Origin: an uncultured Parafilimonas sp.
Lineage (GTDB): Bacteria > Bacteroidota > Bacteroidia > Chitinophagales > Chitinophagaceae
Reading direction: 5' to 3'
NCBI GenBank assembly: GCA_903882935.1
Contig: CAIRZB010000010.1
Coordinates: forward strand, 1-40,201
DNA length: 40,201 nucleotides
A model generated the notes under the pieces. The model was given only the letters and a program-made list of their open reading frames with translations, did no database searches and had not been told where the DNA came from. Position 1 is the stretch's first letter. Each line of letters begins with the position of its first letter. Position numbers and translations under genes: made by a program. This document shows positions 8,822 through 17,203 of the stretch, one piece after another.

Positions 8822-8851
8822 AAAAGCAACAAGCCGAAGCCTGTTGCTTTT
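8822..8851. terminator. Bidirectional terminator between Uma2 and trpB
   Basis: AAAAGCAACA (8822-8831) and TGTTGCTTTT (8842-8851) form a perfect 10-bp stem with a 10-nt loop. The A and T runs in the stem would serve both of the converging genes. Confidence 0.7.
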
Positions 8852-8911
8852 GTATTGTGTATATTTTCCTTGAACACCCAATGACTAATGACCCATTGAC
8901 AAATGACTTTT

Positions 8912-10279
8912 TTAGGCATTTGGTTGCAATGCCTCCACTTCGGCAAGGTTGGCACTTAGTTCGTCGTTGGTAAAATAATGGTCGGTCAGTTTGCCTTCAA
9001 AGTAGTCAGCATAGGCCTGCATGTCCACAAAGCCGTGGCCGCACATGTTAAACAGTATTGTTTTTGCGGTGCCTTCCAGCTTGGCTTGGTTGGCTTCGCG
9101 TATTACCTGGGCAATGGCATGGGTGGCCTCCGGTGCCGGTATAATGCCTTCTGCCTTGGCAAACTTAACGCCCGCGTCAAAGCACTCCAATTGCTGCAGG
9201 GCCTGTGCTTCAATCAAGCCGTCTTTTAACAGCTGGCTGCACAATACACTGGCACCGTGGTAGCGCAGGCCGCCCGCATGTATACTGGCCGGCCTAAAAT
9301 TATGGCCTAACGTGTACATGGGCAATAGGGGCGTGTACCCGGCGGTATCGCCAAAATCGTACATGAATACGCCCTTGGTAAGTTTGGGGCAGCTGGCAGG
9401 CTCTACGGCTATGCAACGCACGTTTTTGGTGCCGTTCAGCTTGTTGCGCAAGAATGGGAACGAAAGGCCCGCAAAGTTGCTGCCGCCCCCTAGGGGTGCA
9501 ATAACAATATCTGGGTAGTCGCCCGTGTACTCCATTTGTTTAATGGCTTCCTGGCCAATAATGGTTTGGTGCATCAGCACATGGTTCAATACCGAGCCAA
9601 GGCTGTATTTGGTATGCTCGTCGGCCACGGCACGTTCAATCGCTTCAGAGATGGCTATCCCTAAGCTTCCTGAGGAATTGGGGTCCGCAGCCAAAATATT
9701 ACGGCCTGCCTGTGTTCTGTTACTCGGCGATGCGTACACTTCTGCGCCAAAAGTGTTCATCATTATTTTGCGGTAAGGCTTTTGGTCGTAACTGATGCGC
9801 ACCATGTATATTTCGCACTCCATGTCAAACTGGGCGCAGGCGAAGCTAAGGGCAGTGCCCCACTGGCCAGCACCGGTTTCGGTGGTAAGGCGTTTTACAC
9901 CCTGTTGTTTGTTGTAGTATGCCTGGGGTACAGCCGTGTTGGGTTTGTGCGACCCGCTGGGGCTTACGCCCTCGTATTTATAATAGATTTTGGCAGGGGT
10001 ATCCAGCAATTTTTCCAAGCCGTAGGCGCGCATCAGCGGTGTGGGCCGCCAAATGCGGTAAATATCCTGCACCTGGTCAGGTATTTCAATAAAACGCTCG
10101 GCACTCACTTCCTGCATGATGAGGTCCATGGGGAAGATGGGTGCCAGGTCGGCCGGGCCCAGGGGCTGTTTGGTGCCCGGGTGCAACGGCGGCAATGGTT
10201 TGTTGGGCATATCGGCCACAATGTTGTACCAATGCTGTGGCATTTCAGACTCGTTGAGAAAGATTTTCTTTTGTGGCAT
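8912..10279 (-). CDS. trpB: TrpB2-type tryptophan synthase beta chain
   Basis: A 455-residue PLP enzyme of the TrpB2 (long-form beta chain) group, which condenses indole and serine to tryptophan. K112 in [11 protein letters not shown] is the predicted PLP lysine, GGGSN (264-268) the phosphate-binding loop and ETGAGQWG (134-141) the substrate segment. The N-terminal extension and HP/RPTPL spacing fit TrpB2 rather than the classical TrpB. No trpA or other trp gene lies nearby, as is usual for TrpB2, which often works as an indole-salvage enzyme. Length is normal and the frame intact. A related beta-elimination or synthase activity cannot be excluded. Confidence 0.9.
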   Translation of the reverse strand: MPQKKIFLNESEMPQHWYNIVADMPNKPLPPLHPGTKQPLGPADLAPIFPMDLIMQEVSAERFIEIPDQVQDIYRIWRPTPLMRAYGLEKLLDTPAKIYYKYEGVSPSGSHKPNTAVPQAYYNKQQGVKRLTTETGAGQWGTALSFACAQFDMECEIYMVRISYDQKPYRKIMMNTFGAEVYASPSNRTQAGRNILAADPNSSGSLGIAISEAIERAVADEHTKYSLGSVLNHVLMHQTIIGQEAIKQMEYTGDYPDIVIAPLGGGSNFAGLSFPFLRNKLNGTKNVRCIAVEPASCPKLTKGVFMYDFGDTAGYTPLLPMYTLGHNFRPASIHAGGLRYHGASVLCSQLLKDGLIEAQALQQLECFDAGVKFAKAEGIIPAPEATHAIAQVIREANQAKLEGTAKTILFNMCGHGFVDMQAYADYFEGKLTDHYFTNDELSANLAEVEALQPNA

Positions 10280-10446
10280 AAATCGTTTTTTACGTGTGTA
10301 TCGTGTTTAGGGGCAGCAAGTTAGTAATTAATGGTAATTGATAGTGGTGATAAAACATCGCCCGAATAATTTTATCTGTCTTAGCAAATTTTTCGGGTTA
10401 GACCATAAAAAAGAATGATATTGTTGTAACAAATAAGCCACTAACT

Positions 10447-10743
10447 ATGCATGGCATTAAACAATTTGCCAATAATTTGATGAGACAAAAAAATAAGCAG
10501 CCAAACAAAGTATGGGCGCGTAACCTAAAGTTGTTTTTATGGGTTTTTGCCGCGACTTTTTTTATTCAGGCCGAGGAGGAGGACGAGAAAAACCTGTACA
10601 TATTGCTGGGTGTGGTGTTGGCAGTGGCGGGTGCAATTAATCTTGTACGGCGGCTATGGCTTACCCGTAAAGGGCGGGACGGCAAAAATGGGCATGGGGC
10701 AGACCTGCGTAAAGACCCTGCAAGTGGCAACGAGGGCAATTGA
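10447..10743 (+). CDS. Small predicted membrane protein
   Basis: A 98-residue protein I do not recognise. Two hydrophobic segments are visible, NLKLFLWVFAATFFIQA (about 26-42) and LYILLGVVLAVAGAINLV (about 50-67), joined by an acidic EEEDEK turn. The tail is basic and then polar. This gives a simple two-helix hairpin in the inner membrane. It lies divergent from trpB with a 167-bp gap and is followed by a Uma2 gene 95 bp later. It may be a real gene, but there is no family support. Confidence 0.5.
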   Translation: MHGIKQFANNLMRQKNKQPNKVWARNLKLFLWVFAATFFIQAEEEDEKNLYILLGVVLAVAGAINLVRRLWLTRKGRDGKNGHGADLRKDPASGNEGN

Positions 10744-10838
10744 TGGTTACGCTGATTATTTGCGGGCGCGACCTGCGAAATTTACGTGGGCTTGTAGAAT
10801 TTAAGAATACAATTTTTAAATAGTTTGTAACTTGCTGT

Positions 10839-11380
10839 ATGCACTCAACTGCGCCAAATATAAAATTGAAATTACCGCCGCGTTCCGCCATGGAGGTATT
10901 TGAGATGCTGCCCGAAGGCACGTTGGCAGAAGTGATTAATAACACCATTTACATGCCCCCAGCCCCAACCTTTTCCCACCAGGTCGTGAACCTTGATATT
11001 GCCGTGGAACTAAGAAATTTTATGAAAGGGAAGGACTTAGGGGAATGCGTTGTTGCGCCCATCGATGTTTATTTAGATGATAAAAATGTGGTACAACCAG
11101 ACGTGCTTGTTATAAGCAAAGCAAATTTAGCCATTATAAAAAACGACAAAATAAAGGGTGTGCCCGACTTGGTTATTGAAGTGCTTTCCACAAACCGCAC
11201 CTATGATTTGAAAGATAAAAAAAGCTTTATGAAGCTTTTGGCGTGAAGGAATATTTTATTGTAGACACTACCACAAAGAATGTAATTGCCTATTACCACA
11301 ATGGCGAAAAATATGTACAACAAAACACCAAGCCCGGCACAATAGCATCTAACCTGCTAAAAAATGTATGTAGCTTTTAA
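10839..11380 (+). pseudogene. Second Uma2-family protein, frameshifted
   Basis: The frame opens at the ATG at 10839 and shows a normal Uma2 N-terminus and core: EMLPEGTLAEVINNTIYM, PIDVYLDDKNVVQPDVLVI and GVPDLVIEVLS. It stops at 11246 in the middle of the conserved region. Adding one A to the A7 run at 11217-11223 gives DKKKLYEAFGVKEYFIVDTT and carries the frame to 11380, the usual Uma2 length of 180 residues. As written, the protein would lose the last conserved Lys helix and strand. It is a different paralog from the one at 8086. A homopolymer miscall and a real mutation are equally compatible with the sequence. Confidence 0.85.
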
Positions 11381-11396
11381 TACAATTCTATCCGGC

Positions 11397-12032
11397 TTAT
11401 ATATCCTTAGGCAATACCCCGGGTTTTGCGTAACTCAACCTGCTCAGCCGCCGGGTGGTGTGGTAGCTGTCTAGCCCGCTACAGGTTACGGTTCCGGCAC
11501 TTTCAATGTCAATAAAGCCGTCTGCGCCTATCGCGTTTTCTGGCAGGTTTATGTACACTATTTTACCTATCATCAAAATGGTGCCGTTTAAAGTAATGTC
11601 AGTACGCTGCAAAAATTCGCAGGCTAGCTGAATATGGCTTTGCTGCACAAAAGGAGCGTGTATGCCGGGTACAAAAAACGGCGTCAATCCGGTTTGGTCG
11701 AACTCCGATTCATCCCCGCCATACCTTGCCGAGGTTTGGTGCGCCTGCCTATAAATACCCGCGTTTATGTGGTTGATGGTATAGCTTTTTGTTTCCAGTA
11801 TATTGTTGAGGGTGTGCCGGGGTGCCACATCGGGCCGTATGATGATGCCGCATAACGCCGGGTTTGCCCCTAGGTGGAAAAATGAGCTGAAGATGGCCAG
11901 GTTTGTTTGCCCGGCAGCATTGGCTGTGCCAAGCAACACCACGCTTTTAAAACCGCCGAGTGAATTGATAAGGGCCGCACGGTAACGCGTTTCCATACCC
12001 AACAGGTGTTGTTCTGTTATAACTGTGCTCAT
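11397..12032 (-). CDS. Flavin reductase-like protein (FMN-binding split barrel)
   Basis: A 211-residue member of the flavin-reductase-like split-barrel family, with SVVLLGTANAAGQTNLAIFSSF (about 30-51), GIIIRPD and the HTLNNILETKSYTIN segment that contacts the flavin in relatives. Its ATG overlaps the stop of the photolyase-like gene by 4 bp (ATGA), so the two are translationally coupled. A link is plausible, since a protein that reduces or stores flavin sits next to one that needs reduced FAD, but that is inference. The ending YAKPGVLPKDI is typical of the family. Some members are flavoproteins of unknown function, so reductase activity is not certain. Confidence 0.82.
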   Translation of the reverse strand: MSTVITEQHLLGMETRYRAALINSLGGFKSVVLLGTANAAGQTNLAIFSSFFHLGANPALCGIIIRPDVAPRHTLNNILETKSYTINHINAGIYRQAHQTSARYGGDESEFDQTGLTPFFVPGIHAPFVQQSHIQLACEFLQRTDITLNGTILMIGKIVYINLPENAIGADGFIDIESAGTVTCSGLDSYHTTRRLSRLSYAKPGVLPKDI

Positions 12033-13150
12033 ACAAATAGTGTTAATTGGGGGTTATAATCGGCCAAATATCGTTCACATTTTTTCCAGTAGCTAAAAAA
12101 GGAAGGGTAGTAGCCCTGCACTTGTGTAAACATCCAGTCCCGCTCGTCCCGCTGGCCTTGGTAATGGTTAAACAAAGGATGTTCTTTGAAGATAAAACCC
12201 GCACAGGGGTAAAGTTGTCGCAAATCTGCAAACTCGCCCACCCATACCTGTATGCTGGGTATGTTTTTTGCCAATTGCAGAATAAAATCCAAGCTCGGTT
12301 GCGATATGGGCAACTGTTGAAAATGCGATGGCTCCAACAGCAGCACCCTGTTTACATCCTCTTCTGCCCGCCAAAGCGGGTCAAGGTTGTAGCTGTTGTA
12401 CACCAATGTTTTTTTGGCGGGGTTAATGGTGATGGGTTGCGCGGGCGGCAATACCGTGTTGAGCGTTGGCAGGGTTGTTTCTGCCAAGGTTTCCGGTATG
12501 GGCATGGTTTCCAACCTGGCATAAGGCACGTCTAAAAATGTACCCGATTGCGCGGTATGGCAGTACCGGTTTATGTTTTGCTGGTCGGCATAATATTTTT
12601 TATGGCTAAAGGCCCCGGCCACCCACTGCCAGCTACAGGCATTGCTGGCAAAATCGGCATCCAGCAGGTGGTAGTACATCCAGCGGCTGGGGGTGTGCCA
12701 GTGGCTGCGGGTAATGTTACAGGCAAGGCTGGCCACGTACATGCGGCAGTGGTTGTGCATGTACCCGGTTTGGTACAGCTGGGCAATGGCCGTGTCAATG
12801 CCTTGTATGCCGGTGTTGGCCTTCAGCATCGCCATGGGCAGGGCCTCGTGGGCCACCTGTGGCTTCGGCTGTTTTATGTCGGTACAAAACAGGCGTGTAT
12901 GCACCTGGGCCACCCGCTGAAAATAATCCCGCCAAGCAAGCTCTTGTACAAATTTTTCCATTTGGCGGGGCTTGTGGCCTGCCGCCACCATGGCTTGCAG
13001 CACTTGTTTGGTGGAGGTTACACCCCGCGAAATATAGGGCGACAGATATGTTACTGCCCCATCAATGTAGTTGCGGCTGTTGGCATAGGCAATGGGGTTT
13101 ACCCGTTGTATGTTTTTAACTATGTCGCTGTAAGCTGTTTCAAAGCTCAT
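12029..13150 (-). CDS. Photolyase/cryptochrome-like FAD protein lacking the N-terminal antenna domain
   Basis: The first ~200 of 373 residues match the helical FAD-binding domain of DNA photolyases: YLSPYISRGVTSTKQVL, FVQELAWRDYF, TGIQGIDTAIAQLYQTGYMHN with CRMYVASL, and ACSWQWVAGAF. The usual N-terminal alpha/beta antenna domain is absent; the protein begins directly in the FAD domain. After a Pro-rich linker (about 225-245) comes an alpha/beta-like region (TLVYNSYNLDP, NRVLLLEPSHF, IQVWVGEF) that could be a displaced antenna-type domain. It lies 24 bp after the TIGR03643-like gene and overlaps the flavin reductase gene. Photorepair, a light-sensing role or another flavin function are all possible. 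Confidence 0.8.
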   Translation of the reverse strand: MSFETAYSDIVKNIQRVNPIAYANSRNYIDGAVTYLSPYISRGVTSTKQVLQAMVAAGHKPRQMEKFVQELAWRDYFQRVAQVHTRLFCTDIKQPKPQVAHEALPMAMLKANTGIQGIDTAIAQLYQTGYMHNHCRMYVASLACNITRSHWHTPSRWMYYHLLDADFASNACSWQWVAGAFSHKKYYADQQNINRYCHTAQSGTFLDVPYARLETMPIPETLAETTLPTLNTVLPPAQPITINPAKKTLVYNSYNLDPLWRAEEDVNRVLLLEPSHFQQLPISQPSLDFILQLAKNIPSIQVWVGEFADLRQLYPCAGFIFKEHPLFNHYQGQRDERDWMFTQVQGYYPSFFSYWKKCERYLADYNPQLTLFV

Positions 13151-13174
13151 ATCGGTATGCGTTGCCCGCAGGTT

Positions 13175-13450
13175 TTAGCGTTTACTTATCTTGTTCATGC
13201 TGATGGCCCGTTGCCTGGTGCAGTTAAAACGGGTAACGCCGGCCGGCCGTTTGGCCAAGTGTTTCATGCTTACCCCGCTGTTAACCCGCTGCCGCCACAG
13301 CAAAAAACTGCTGCGCTTTAACTGCCTGCGCATCAGTGCAATTACTGCCGCCTCGGGCAGGCCGAACTGCGCGTTGATGGCCTCAAACGGCGTACGGTCT
13401 TCCCAAGCCATCTCAATTACCCTATCAATGTCAGCAGGCTCCATGTGCAT
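13175..13450 (-). CDS. TIGR03643-like small protein
   Basis: A 91-residue protein that fits the TIGR03643 family: DIDRVIEMAWEDRTPFEAI, QFGLPEAAVIALMRRQLK and SSFLLWRQRV, then a basic tail. The predicted helix-turn-helix-like fold has no known function. To my knowledge the family often sits beside photolyase- or cryptochrome-like genes, and here it leads such a set with a 24-bp gap. Two starts two codons apart (13450 and 13444) are possible. Confidence 0.8.
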   Translation of the reverse strand: MHMEPADIDRVIEMAWEDRTPFEAINAQFGLPEAAVIALMRRQLKRSSFLLWRQRVNSGVSMKHLAKRPAGVTRFNCTRQRAISMNKISKR

Positions 13451-13599
13451 ACTTTTGCACTAATAACAGTTTTTGGGCGAAATGGTTGGGGGGAGGGGGT
13501 ACTTTGGGTTTGGCTTTGTTCTTGTTTCGGAGCGCGTTTGATATTTGTTTGTATTAAATTATAATTTCGGCAGTTAACTTTCACTTGGCATTTTGTTTT

Positions 13600-14283
13600 T
13601 TAAAACGATGTCATCTCAACCCGCGTTCTACATTCGCCGTTGGCGATTACCCACAAAACTTCGTACGCGCCTGCGCCGTCACTGTTGCTAGCGGTTAGGT
13701 AAATGGTGTTGGTTGCCTTATCCAGATAACATTTCGTCAGCTCGAAGTTGGGCTCAAATAAGTTTTCCAACTGCCGCTGAGTGAAGGAGAAATGCTGGTG
13801 GCCGTCAACAACCTCTATGGACGAATATTGCCGCTTGGGTATTTCGCCATCCGTGCCGAAGATGTGTTTGCCATTAATGGTTTGTAAGAAATTAGTACCG
13901 GTTTGGTAAGCCAATTTGCTTTTAGTAGGATTGAATGTTGCCTGTGTGATTACGATTTTTACACTGTCCTTTTGCAGGGTCAGGCTGTTTTGTTGTAGTG
14001 CCTTAACCGGGATGAACTCAAAGGCAGATCAAAAATGTAGCCGGTTCTTGTAGATATAGCCACTCAGCTGTTCGCCATGCTTTTTAAAATCAACACTATA
14101 CCAGTTACAAGCGGGGTTAAAACACCAAACAGGTTCCCCGTTATACAGTGTGTCGATAATGTTATTGGCTTTTTCGGCGGCTTTTCGCACGTATACGCGG
14201 CCGTCCGTGTCGTGTATTATAGCAAATTGCCCACAAGCATTTTTGCAGTATAAGCAGAATAGTATGAGTAGCGTTTTTTTCAT
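13600..14283 (-). pseudogene. Secreted SH3-like protein gene interrupted by a TGA codon
   Basis: The reading frame from the ATG at 14283 to the stop at 13600 is 228 codons with a single internal TGA at 14029-14031. The first part has a signal peptide (MKKTLLILFCLYCKNACG) and a bacterial SH3-like pattern (HDTDGRVYVRKAA, GEPVWCF, GYIYKNRLHF). After the TGA the same frame continues with protein-like sequence (FEFIPVKALQQNSLTLQKDS, VKIVITQATF, then NTIYLTASNSDGAGAYEVLW). The continuity suggests one gene broken by a nonsense change, but two separate short genes cannot be ruled out. Function unknown. Confidence 0.65.
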
Positions 14284-14714
14284 GTGTTTAGTCTAATTCC
14301 TTTTTTGGTGCTATGGCTGTCCTATTACATTTTCAAACACGCCATGGTTTTATCTTTTTCTTTCTTTTCTCTTGAAAGAAAAGAAAGAAACAAAGAAAAG
14401 TTCAAGGCAAACGCGAAGCTCCGCCGCTTTGCCATCCTACGCCTCCCCAAAGGTAACAGCGCATTTTTGCGTTGGCTTCTTGCGTGATACGTTGGTATTT
14501 GTTACGTCTTGGTTTGGGGGAGGTGTACTTGCGCAGTTTGATTTGACTTACCGCTGTGAGATTTGATATCCCAAAAAAAAGTGAAAGGTGTTTGTTCATT
14601 TATCGTGCTTTTAACGGCCACGCGACTTTATGGGAATAATTCTTTGTTTAACTTATTGAATTGAATCTCTGTCATAGCAGCTTCGCCTCTAAAATGGTCG
14701 CAGTTAACATTAGG
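14284..14714. other. Intergenic region with a long AG/TC hairpin
   Basis: No gene is supported in these 431 bases. At 14357-14370 and 14377-14390 a perfect 14-bp inverted repeat (TTTCTTTCTTTTCT and its complement) encloses a 6-nt loop, forming a purine/pyrimidine-segregated hairpin. The following sequence (about 14400-14490) has an open frame on the plus strand but no recognisable protein. Confidence 0.5.
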
Positions 14715-15557
14715 CTACCCCTTCCCTTTTTTCATTTTCACCACCCTAAAACCTTGGTTGCTGAAGGATGCGCGAATGTTTACCCGGCCGATATCGTACG
14801 AGTTAAAAAAATTGCAGGCGTTTTTGCTGCACCACCAGGAGCCGCCCCGGGCATGGGCCAGCGTGTTACCCTCGTCTGGCAGCAGCTTGCCGGTGCAAAA
14901 CTCAAACACATTGCCATACATGTCGTACAGGCCCCAGGCATTGGGCTTAAAACTGCCCACGGGGGCCGTGTACATGTGGCCGTCCATGGTATCGGCCATC
15001 ATATGGTCACGCCCGTGCCACACATTGGCATACTGCCCGATAAAGGCGCCGCTGTCGCCAAAAAAATAATCGGTGGTGGTGCCGGCCCTGCAGGCTATTT
15101 CCCATTCCTCCAGCGAGGGCAGGCGTACGCCTGCCCAGGTGCAATAGGCCATAATGTCGTGGTAGCTGATGCACGTAACGGGGTGGTCCATTTCCTTTTC
15201 AATGCCGCCACGGCTTTTGCCGTTCGGGTAACGCCAATAGGCCGTTGTGTCGCTTATCCATTCAAACTCCTTTAGGCCCGGTTCAAACACTAACGCATCG
15301 TGCCTGCGCTCAGCGTCGGTTTGGTAATGTGTGGCCTTTACAAAGGCTTCAAACTGGCGGTTGGTTGTTTCGTAGGGGGCAATAGAAAAGCTGTCTACTT
15401 GCACCGTACGCAAAGGGTTAGTGAGGTATCCTTTTTTGCCGATGGTGTATTTGCCTGCAGGTACCAGTACAAAGTTGTTGTTGGCCTGGCTGTAACAAAA
15501 GCTGCAACCGGCAAGCAACATAATAGCCGTTTGTGTTATTTTAATTTGTAGTAGCAT
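14715..15557 (-). CDS. Formylglycine-generating-enzyme-like (SUMF1 family) lipoprotein
   Basis: A 280-residue FGE-sulfatase-domain protein. The start at 15557 gives a lipoprotein signal with lipobox LLAGC (Cys18), so it should be anchored in the outer or inner membrane facing the periplasm. Domain marks are FVLVPAGKYTIG (29-40), APYETTNRQFEAFV, RLPSLEEWEIACRAG (145-159), WGLYDMYGNVFEFC (208-221) and RGGSWWCSKNAC (237-248). C243 and C248 keep the CxxxxC spacing of the copper-binding cysteine pair of true FGEs, which many SUMF1 relatives lack. No sulfatase gene is in the window. The gene overlaps the upstream lipoprotein gene by 17 bp, so the two are coupled. Confidence 0.85.
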   Translation of the reverse strand: MLLQIKITQTAIMLLAGCSFCYSQANNNFVLVPAGKYTIGKKGYLTNPLRTVQVDSFSIAPYETTNRQFEAFVKATHYQTDAERRHDALVFEPGLKEFEWISDTTAYWRYPNGKSRGGIEKEMDHPVTCISYHDIMAYCTWAGVRLPSLEEWEIACRAGTTTDYFFGDSGAFIGQYANVWHGRDHMMADTMDGHMYTAPVGSFKPNAWGLYDMYGNVFEFCTGKLLPDEGNTLAHARGGSWWCSKNACNFFNSYDIGRVNIRASFSNQGFRVVKMKKGKG

Positions 15558-16278
15558 GGTGATAACTGGTGGCAAGTTCTACAATAAATCTTTCGTTTTC
15601 GCTGTTAAATTTCGTGTTTGATTTGTAGCTGGCGTTTTCATTTGCATATAATTTTTGATAGAGCTGTGTAGCCAGGAATGGCGCGTATTTGCCCTCTTTC
15701 ATCAGTAACATCAACACAGTTAGTAACCCATGGTCGTTCCTGCCGTTGTTGTATGTGTTCACCAGCAACGGGATTATTTCTTTTGCATCAAGGTATTCAA
15801 TAACGCGTTTAAAATTAAGGCCCACTTTGCTTTCTTTCTTTATACATTCTTCCATTAGTGCTATTACTGAATCCCTGTTGGTTGAGAAGAATTTCCATTG
15901 GCGTTCGCCCCAAGTGAATCCCTCGGAAATTCTGGGTAGCTGAGCAGCTATTTGCTTATATTCATCATCTTTGGGGAAATAAATGGTGCAGGTTTGCGCA
16001 TATTGTTCGGGGTTTATCATATGGTAGGTGAATCGTTCTCGTAGTGAGAGCGACGCATACGCTGTGTCGTTCATTGAGGCATAGTTAAGTAAATCTCCTT
16101 TTTTTATAGTTAGCATTTTTCTTACCTTCTCCAAACCATAAGGTGGCTCAGCATCCAATGATTCAGCGGTGACAAACGTTTTGTTATCATTTTGGCCTGT
16201 TTTAGCAACCCCCATGGCATGTTTTTTACCACCGCAAGAAGAAATAATAAGTAGGCAGCTGATAAGTATTTTTTTCAT
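15541..16278 (-). CDS. Lipoprotein of unknown function, paralog of the next gene
   Basis: A 245-residue protein with a lipoprotein signal (MKKILISCLLIISSC, Cys15). I do not recognise a domain. It is clearly paralogous to the neighbour at 16335-17087: both contain PP(Y/F)GL(E/Q)KV near the start, (S/F)xREKFTYHM-like segments (here LRERFTYHMINPEQYAQTC), RDSVIALM, VGLNFK and LLTVLMLLMK. The helical, repeat-poor composition suggests an all-alpha periplasmic domain. It lies 56 bp after its paralog and overlaps the FGE-like gene, so the three probably form one operon. Confidence 0.75.
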   Translation of the reverse strand: MKKILISCLLIISSCGGKKHAMGVAKTGQNDNKTFVTAESLDAEPPYGLEKVRKMLTIKKGDLLNYASMNDTAYASLSLRERFTYHMINPEQYAQTCTIYFPKDDEYKQIAAQLPRISEGFTWGERQWKFFSTNRDSVIALMEECIKKESKVGLNFKRVIEYLDAKEIIPLLVNTYNNGRNDHGLLTVLMLLMKEGKYAPFLATQLYQKLYANENASYKSNTKFNSENERFIVELATSYHHATTN

Positions 16279-16334
16279 ATGGATGGGTTTGTTTGAATCA
16301 ACAAATGCAATAGCAGATACTGAAAAAGGAGATA

Positions 16335-17087
16335 TTATTTCCCTCCTCTATAAAAATCCAATGCGCGTTTAATAATCAGTGCCTCGTTCTCTACATTAAA
16401 GTTAAGATACGATTTGTAGCTCGCTTCTTGGTCGGCATAGAGCTTTTTGTTGGATGCCGATACCATGAAAGGTTGGTAGGCATTGTTTTTCATCAAAAGC
16501 ATTAATACGGTTAATATGTCATGGTCTTTCTTCTGTTCGTTGTACATGCTTATCAAAAAAGGTATCATTTCCTTGGCGTTAATATCCACGATGGCGTGTT
16601 TAAAATTTAGGCCAACGCGTTTGTCTTTGGTTATACAGTATTGCATTAATGCAATTACAGAATCTCTATGGTCGGTGAAAAATTTCTCCTGGCGGTCGCT
16701 CCAGTTTTTTTCCGAAAATGCATCAGGCAATTGCCCGAATATTTTCTTTTGCTCGTCTTGTATCGGCGGCATGGCATCACAGTTCTGGCTGTACGACTCT
16801 GGGTGTACCATGTGGTAGGTGAATTTTTCCCTAAAGCTCAAGGCCATGTACTTTTTGGGGTCGAGGATGGCTGTGCCATCAAGTCCATCGTCACCATCCA
16901 CTTCCTTTATTTGGGCGCACAAAGCGTTAACTTTTTGCAAGCCAAATGGAGGCTTTGTTGAAACCAGCCTGTATTTATGGTAGGCTTGGCTTTCCTTGCT
17001 TGCTTCTTTATATTCATCGTCGTCTTGCGCATGTACACTGCCGTACGCAAGGGTAGTAAATAGCAGTAATAACATTGTTTTTTTCAT
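16335..17087 (-). CDS. Secreted protein of unknown function, paralog of the adjacent lipoprotein
   Basis: A 250-residue protein with a signal peptide (MKKTMLLLLFTTLAYGSVHA) and no lipobox, unlike its paralog. The start at 17087 is chosen for this signal; the frame is open upstream. Shared blocks with the downstream gene are PPFGLQKV, SFREKFTYHMVHPESYSQNC, RDSVIALM, VGLNFK, AKEMIPFL and ILTVLMLLMK. No known domain was recognised. It is the first gene of a likely three-gene operon ending in the FGE-like lipoprotein, so it might be exported or modified in concert with that protein, but nothing in the sequence shows this. Confidence 0.75.
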   Translation of the reverse strand: MKKTMLLLLFTTLAYGSVHAQDDDEYKEASKESQAYHKYRLVSTKPPFGLQKVNALCAQIKEVDGDDGLDGTAILDPKKYMALSFREKFTYHMVHPESYSQNCDAMPPIQDEQKKIFGQLPDAFSEKNWSDRQEKFFTDHRDSVIALMQYCITKDKRVGLNFKHAIVDINAKEMIPFLISMYNEQKKDHDILTVLMLLMKNNAYQPFMVSASNKKLYADQEASYKSYLNFNVENEALIIKRALDFYRGGK

Positions 17088-17203
17088 ACATATCAGTATT
17101 TGGCCGGGTTGGTGCACGCTGGGTAAAAATATACAACGCGCTAACAAATAGCTATGAAATTGGCTTTTTGTTAACGCGTTGTATAGTTGCTTTTGCGCTT
17201 TTA

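Noticed and set aside
12548-13321. 257-codon plus-strand open frame
   Set aside because: It is antisense to the photolyase-like and TIGR03643-like genes and shows no domain.
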